Shown in pieces: positions 62,893 to 64,000 of a stretch of DNA of 64,000 bases; position 1 is the stretch's first letter; every line of letters begins with the position of its first letter. Source of the DNA: Massilia sp. YIM B02769 (GTDB lineage: Bacteria > Pseudomonadota > Gammaproteobacteria > Burkholderiales > Burkholderiaceae_D); contig NZ_JASNRC010000014.1 of NCBI RefSeq assembly GCF_030411995.1, positions 111,389 through 175,388 of the forward strand, written 5' to 3'. The notes below the pieces were generated by a model that saw nothing but the letters and a program-made list of their open reading frames with translations, was not told the DNA's origin and searched no databases. A program made the position numbers and the translations under genes.

Positions 62893-63747
62893 TTATCCTA
62901 ATGCATAGTCTAACGCGACACCGGCAAAAAGGGCCGCACCCAACCAATTGTTGTGACGGAAGGCGGCGAAGCAGCGCAGGCGGTCGCGGTTGCGGATCAG
63001 GGTGTAGTGGTAGAGCGCCATGCCGGCCGCCACCACCACGCCGCCGACGAACCACCAGCGCAGGCCCAGCAGCCAGCCGCAAATCAAATCGATGGACAGG
63101 GCCACGCCGTAGCACAGCATGACGGCGGCCACGTCGTAGCGGCCGAAGGTGATGGCCGAGGTGCGCATGCCGATCTTGAGGTCGTCGTCGCGGTCGACCA
63201 TGGCGTATTCGGTGTCGTAGGCCACGGCCCAGAACACGTTCGCCACCAGCAGCCACCAGGCCACGGCCGGCACCTGGCCCTGGATGGCGGCAAAGGCCAT
63301 CGGGATGCCGAAGCCGAAGGCGATGCCGAGGTAGGCCTGGGGAATCGCGAAGAAGCGCTTGAAGTAGGGGTAGGTGCCGGCCACGATCACGGCCACGACC
63401 GACAACTGCTTGGTCAGCGTGTTCAGCGGCAGGATCAGCAGGAAGGAAACGATGGCCAGCACGGCGGCGACCATTACCGCTTCCCAGGCCTTGATGCGGC
63501 CGCTGGTGACCGGGCGGTCGACGGTGCGCTTGACGTGGCGGTCGAAGTCGCGGTCAGCGTAGTCGTTGATGGCGCAGCCGGCCGAGCGCATCAGGGCGGT
63601 GCCGACGACAAAAATCAGGACCACATGCCAGGGGGGCGTGCCGCCGGCCGCCATCCACAGCGCCCAGAGGGTGGGCCAGAGCAGGAGAAGAATACCGATC
63701 GGCTTGTCGGCGCGGACCAGCCGAAAATAAAGCGCCAGCTTGTTCAT
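62893..63747 (-). CDS. ubiA: 4-hydroxybenzoate polyprenyltransferase UbiA
   Basis: 284 residues, eight or nine membrane helices. Both Asp-rich motifs are present: NDYADRDFDRHVKRT and YAMVDRDDDLKIGMRTSA. It attaches the polyprenyl chain to 4-hydroxybenzoate in ubiquinone synthesis, using products of ispA/dxs-derived precursors. ATG 63747 (MNKLALYFRLVRADKPIG) matches the family start. Confidence 0.96.
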   Translation of the reverse strand: MNKLALYFRLVRADKPIGILLLLWPTLWALWMAAGGTPPWHVVLIFVVGTALMRSAGCAINDYADRDFDRHVKRTVDRPVTSGRIKAWEAVMVAAVLAIVSFLLILPLNTLTKQLSVVAVIVAGTYPYFKRFFAIPQAYLGIAFGFGIPMAFAAIQGQVPAVAWWLLVANVFWAVAYDTEYAMVDRDDDLKIGMRTSAITFGRYDVAAVMLCYGVALSIDLICGWLLGLRWWFVGGVVVAAGMALYHYTLIRNRDRLRCFAAFRHNNWLGAALFAGVALDYALG

Positions 63748-63838
63748 GAAATCGCGGTCTTGTTGTGTACAAGACAGCGATTTTAACGGGTTTGGAACGG
63801 AACACGGCTGGCACTGTTCCGCGGGGCTTGCCGGAGGG

Positions 63839-63930
63839 GGTAGGGTGGACACCCGTGTCCACGCGGTCTCACAGGTTGAACAGACGAGGCATGAGATTCG
63901 ACATGCAAGCGTTGCACCGCGTGGACACAG
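63839..63930. repeat. Paired palindromic repeat, copy 10, interrupted
   Basis: Left unit GTAGGGTGGACACCCGTGTCCACGCGGT is complete (63839-63868). The right unit starts CACCGCGTGGACAC and is broken off at 63930 by the IS-like sequence; the expected second half GTGTCCACCCTAC is missing. Confidence 0.8.
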
Positions 63931-64000
63931 TGAAGTGACCCCAAAAAGTTAGACACAACTTTTTGGGGTGATATGACGAAGTACACAGAGCAGTTCAAAC
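63931..64000 (+). mobile_element. Left end of an IS3-family-like insertion sequence
   Basis: TGAAGTGACCCCAAAAAGTT is typical of IS3-family terminal repeats as I recall them, and it is followed by AGACACAACTTTTTGGGGTGAT, so the end can itself form a hairpin. An open frame MTKYTEQFK starts at 63973 and runs off the window. The right end is not visible. Confidence 0.7.
63973..64000 (+). CDS. Transposase OrfA, start only
   Basis: Nine codons, MTKYTEQFK, preceded by GGGGTG. The opening resembles helix-turn-helix OrfA proteins of IS3-type elements. The gene is cut by the window end. Confidence 0.55.

Overview
The window reads as a piece of chromosome from a GC-rich betaproteobacterium, most likely Oxalobacteraceae of the Massilia/Telluria/Janthinobacterium type. 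This rests on protein content and gene order (thrB, a DUF2782 protein and polA together; a BPSS1780-type membrane protein; pilT-pilU beside yggS-proC; xseB-ispA-dxs; PEP-CTERM proteins), not on a database search. No rRNA, tRNA or CRISPR array was seen. Both ends cut through features: valS on the left and an IS3-family-like element on the right.

Layout. 1-6800: start of valS, then a TPP riboswitch with thiC-thiS-thiG-thiD-thiE, an ATP-grasp ligase and a small secreted protein. 6900-12000: cheW plus a chemoreceptor, an ion channel, class III alcohol dehydrogenase and a secreted heptad-repeat protein. 12200-22300: DUF885 protein, UDP-galactopyranose mutase, M13 metallopeptidase, SRPBCC protein, PEP-CTERM protein and UvrD helicase. 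22300-31400: membrane protein, homoserine kinase, DUF2782 protein, PolA, small secreted proteins, dienelactone hydrolase, ZIP transporter and a glycolipid-binding-type protein. 31400-40500: sulfurtransferase, two EamA transporters, Rieske oxygenase, xseB-ispA-dxs (isoprenoid precursors), a tandem pair of tiny cysteine-rich secreted proteins and a LysR regulator. 44800-64000: MATE pump, a small integrase, rhomboid protease, cobalamin adenosyltransferase, glcDEF (glycolate oxidation), pentapeptide protein, alpha/beta hydrolase, glutathione peroxidase, pilU/pilT (twitching motility), yggS-proC, a yqjDEK-like operon and ubiA.

The accessory part is 40.5-44.6 kb. It is visibly more AT-rich and carries an RHS polymorphic-toxin locus on the minus strand. 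An N-terminally truncated RHS core ends in a zincin-like toxin tip. Just downstream is a secreted protein that looks like a TIMP/NTR-type metalloprotease inhibitor, so toxin and immunity would be a peptidase and its inhibitor. Further downstream lie a frameshifted second RHS core, a decayed toxin tail and a decayed immunity gene. This is the best candidate for an undescribed system here.

The other striking signal is a family of paired inverted palindromes with constant outer bases (GTAGGGTGG...CCACGCGGT) and a variable but self-complementary centre. Ten loci occur in 64 kb. One supplies the stop codons of two convergent genes, and another is interrupted by the IS element at the right edge.
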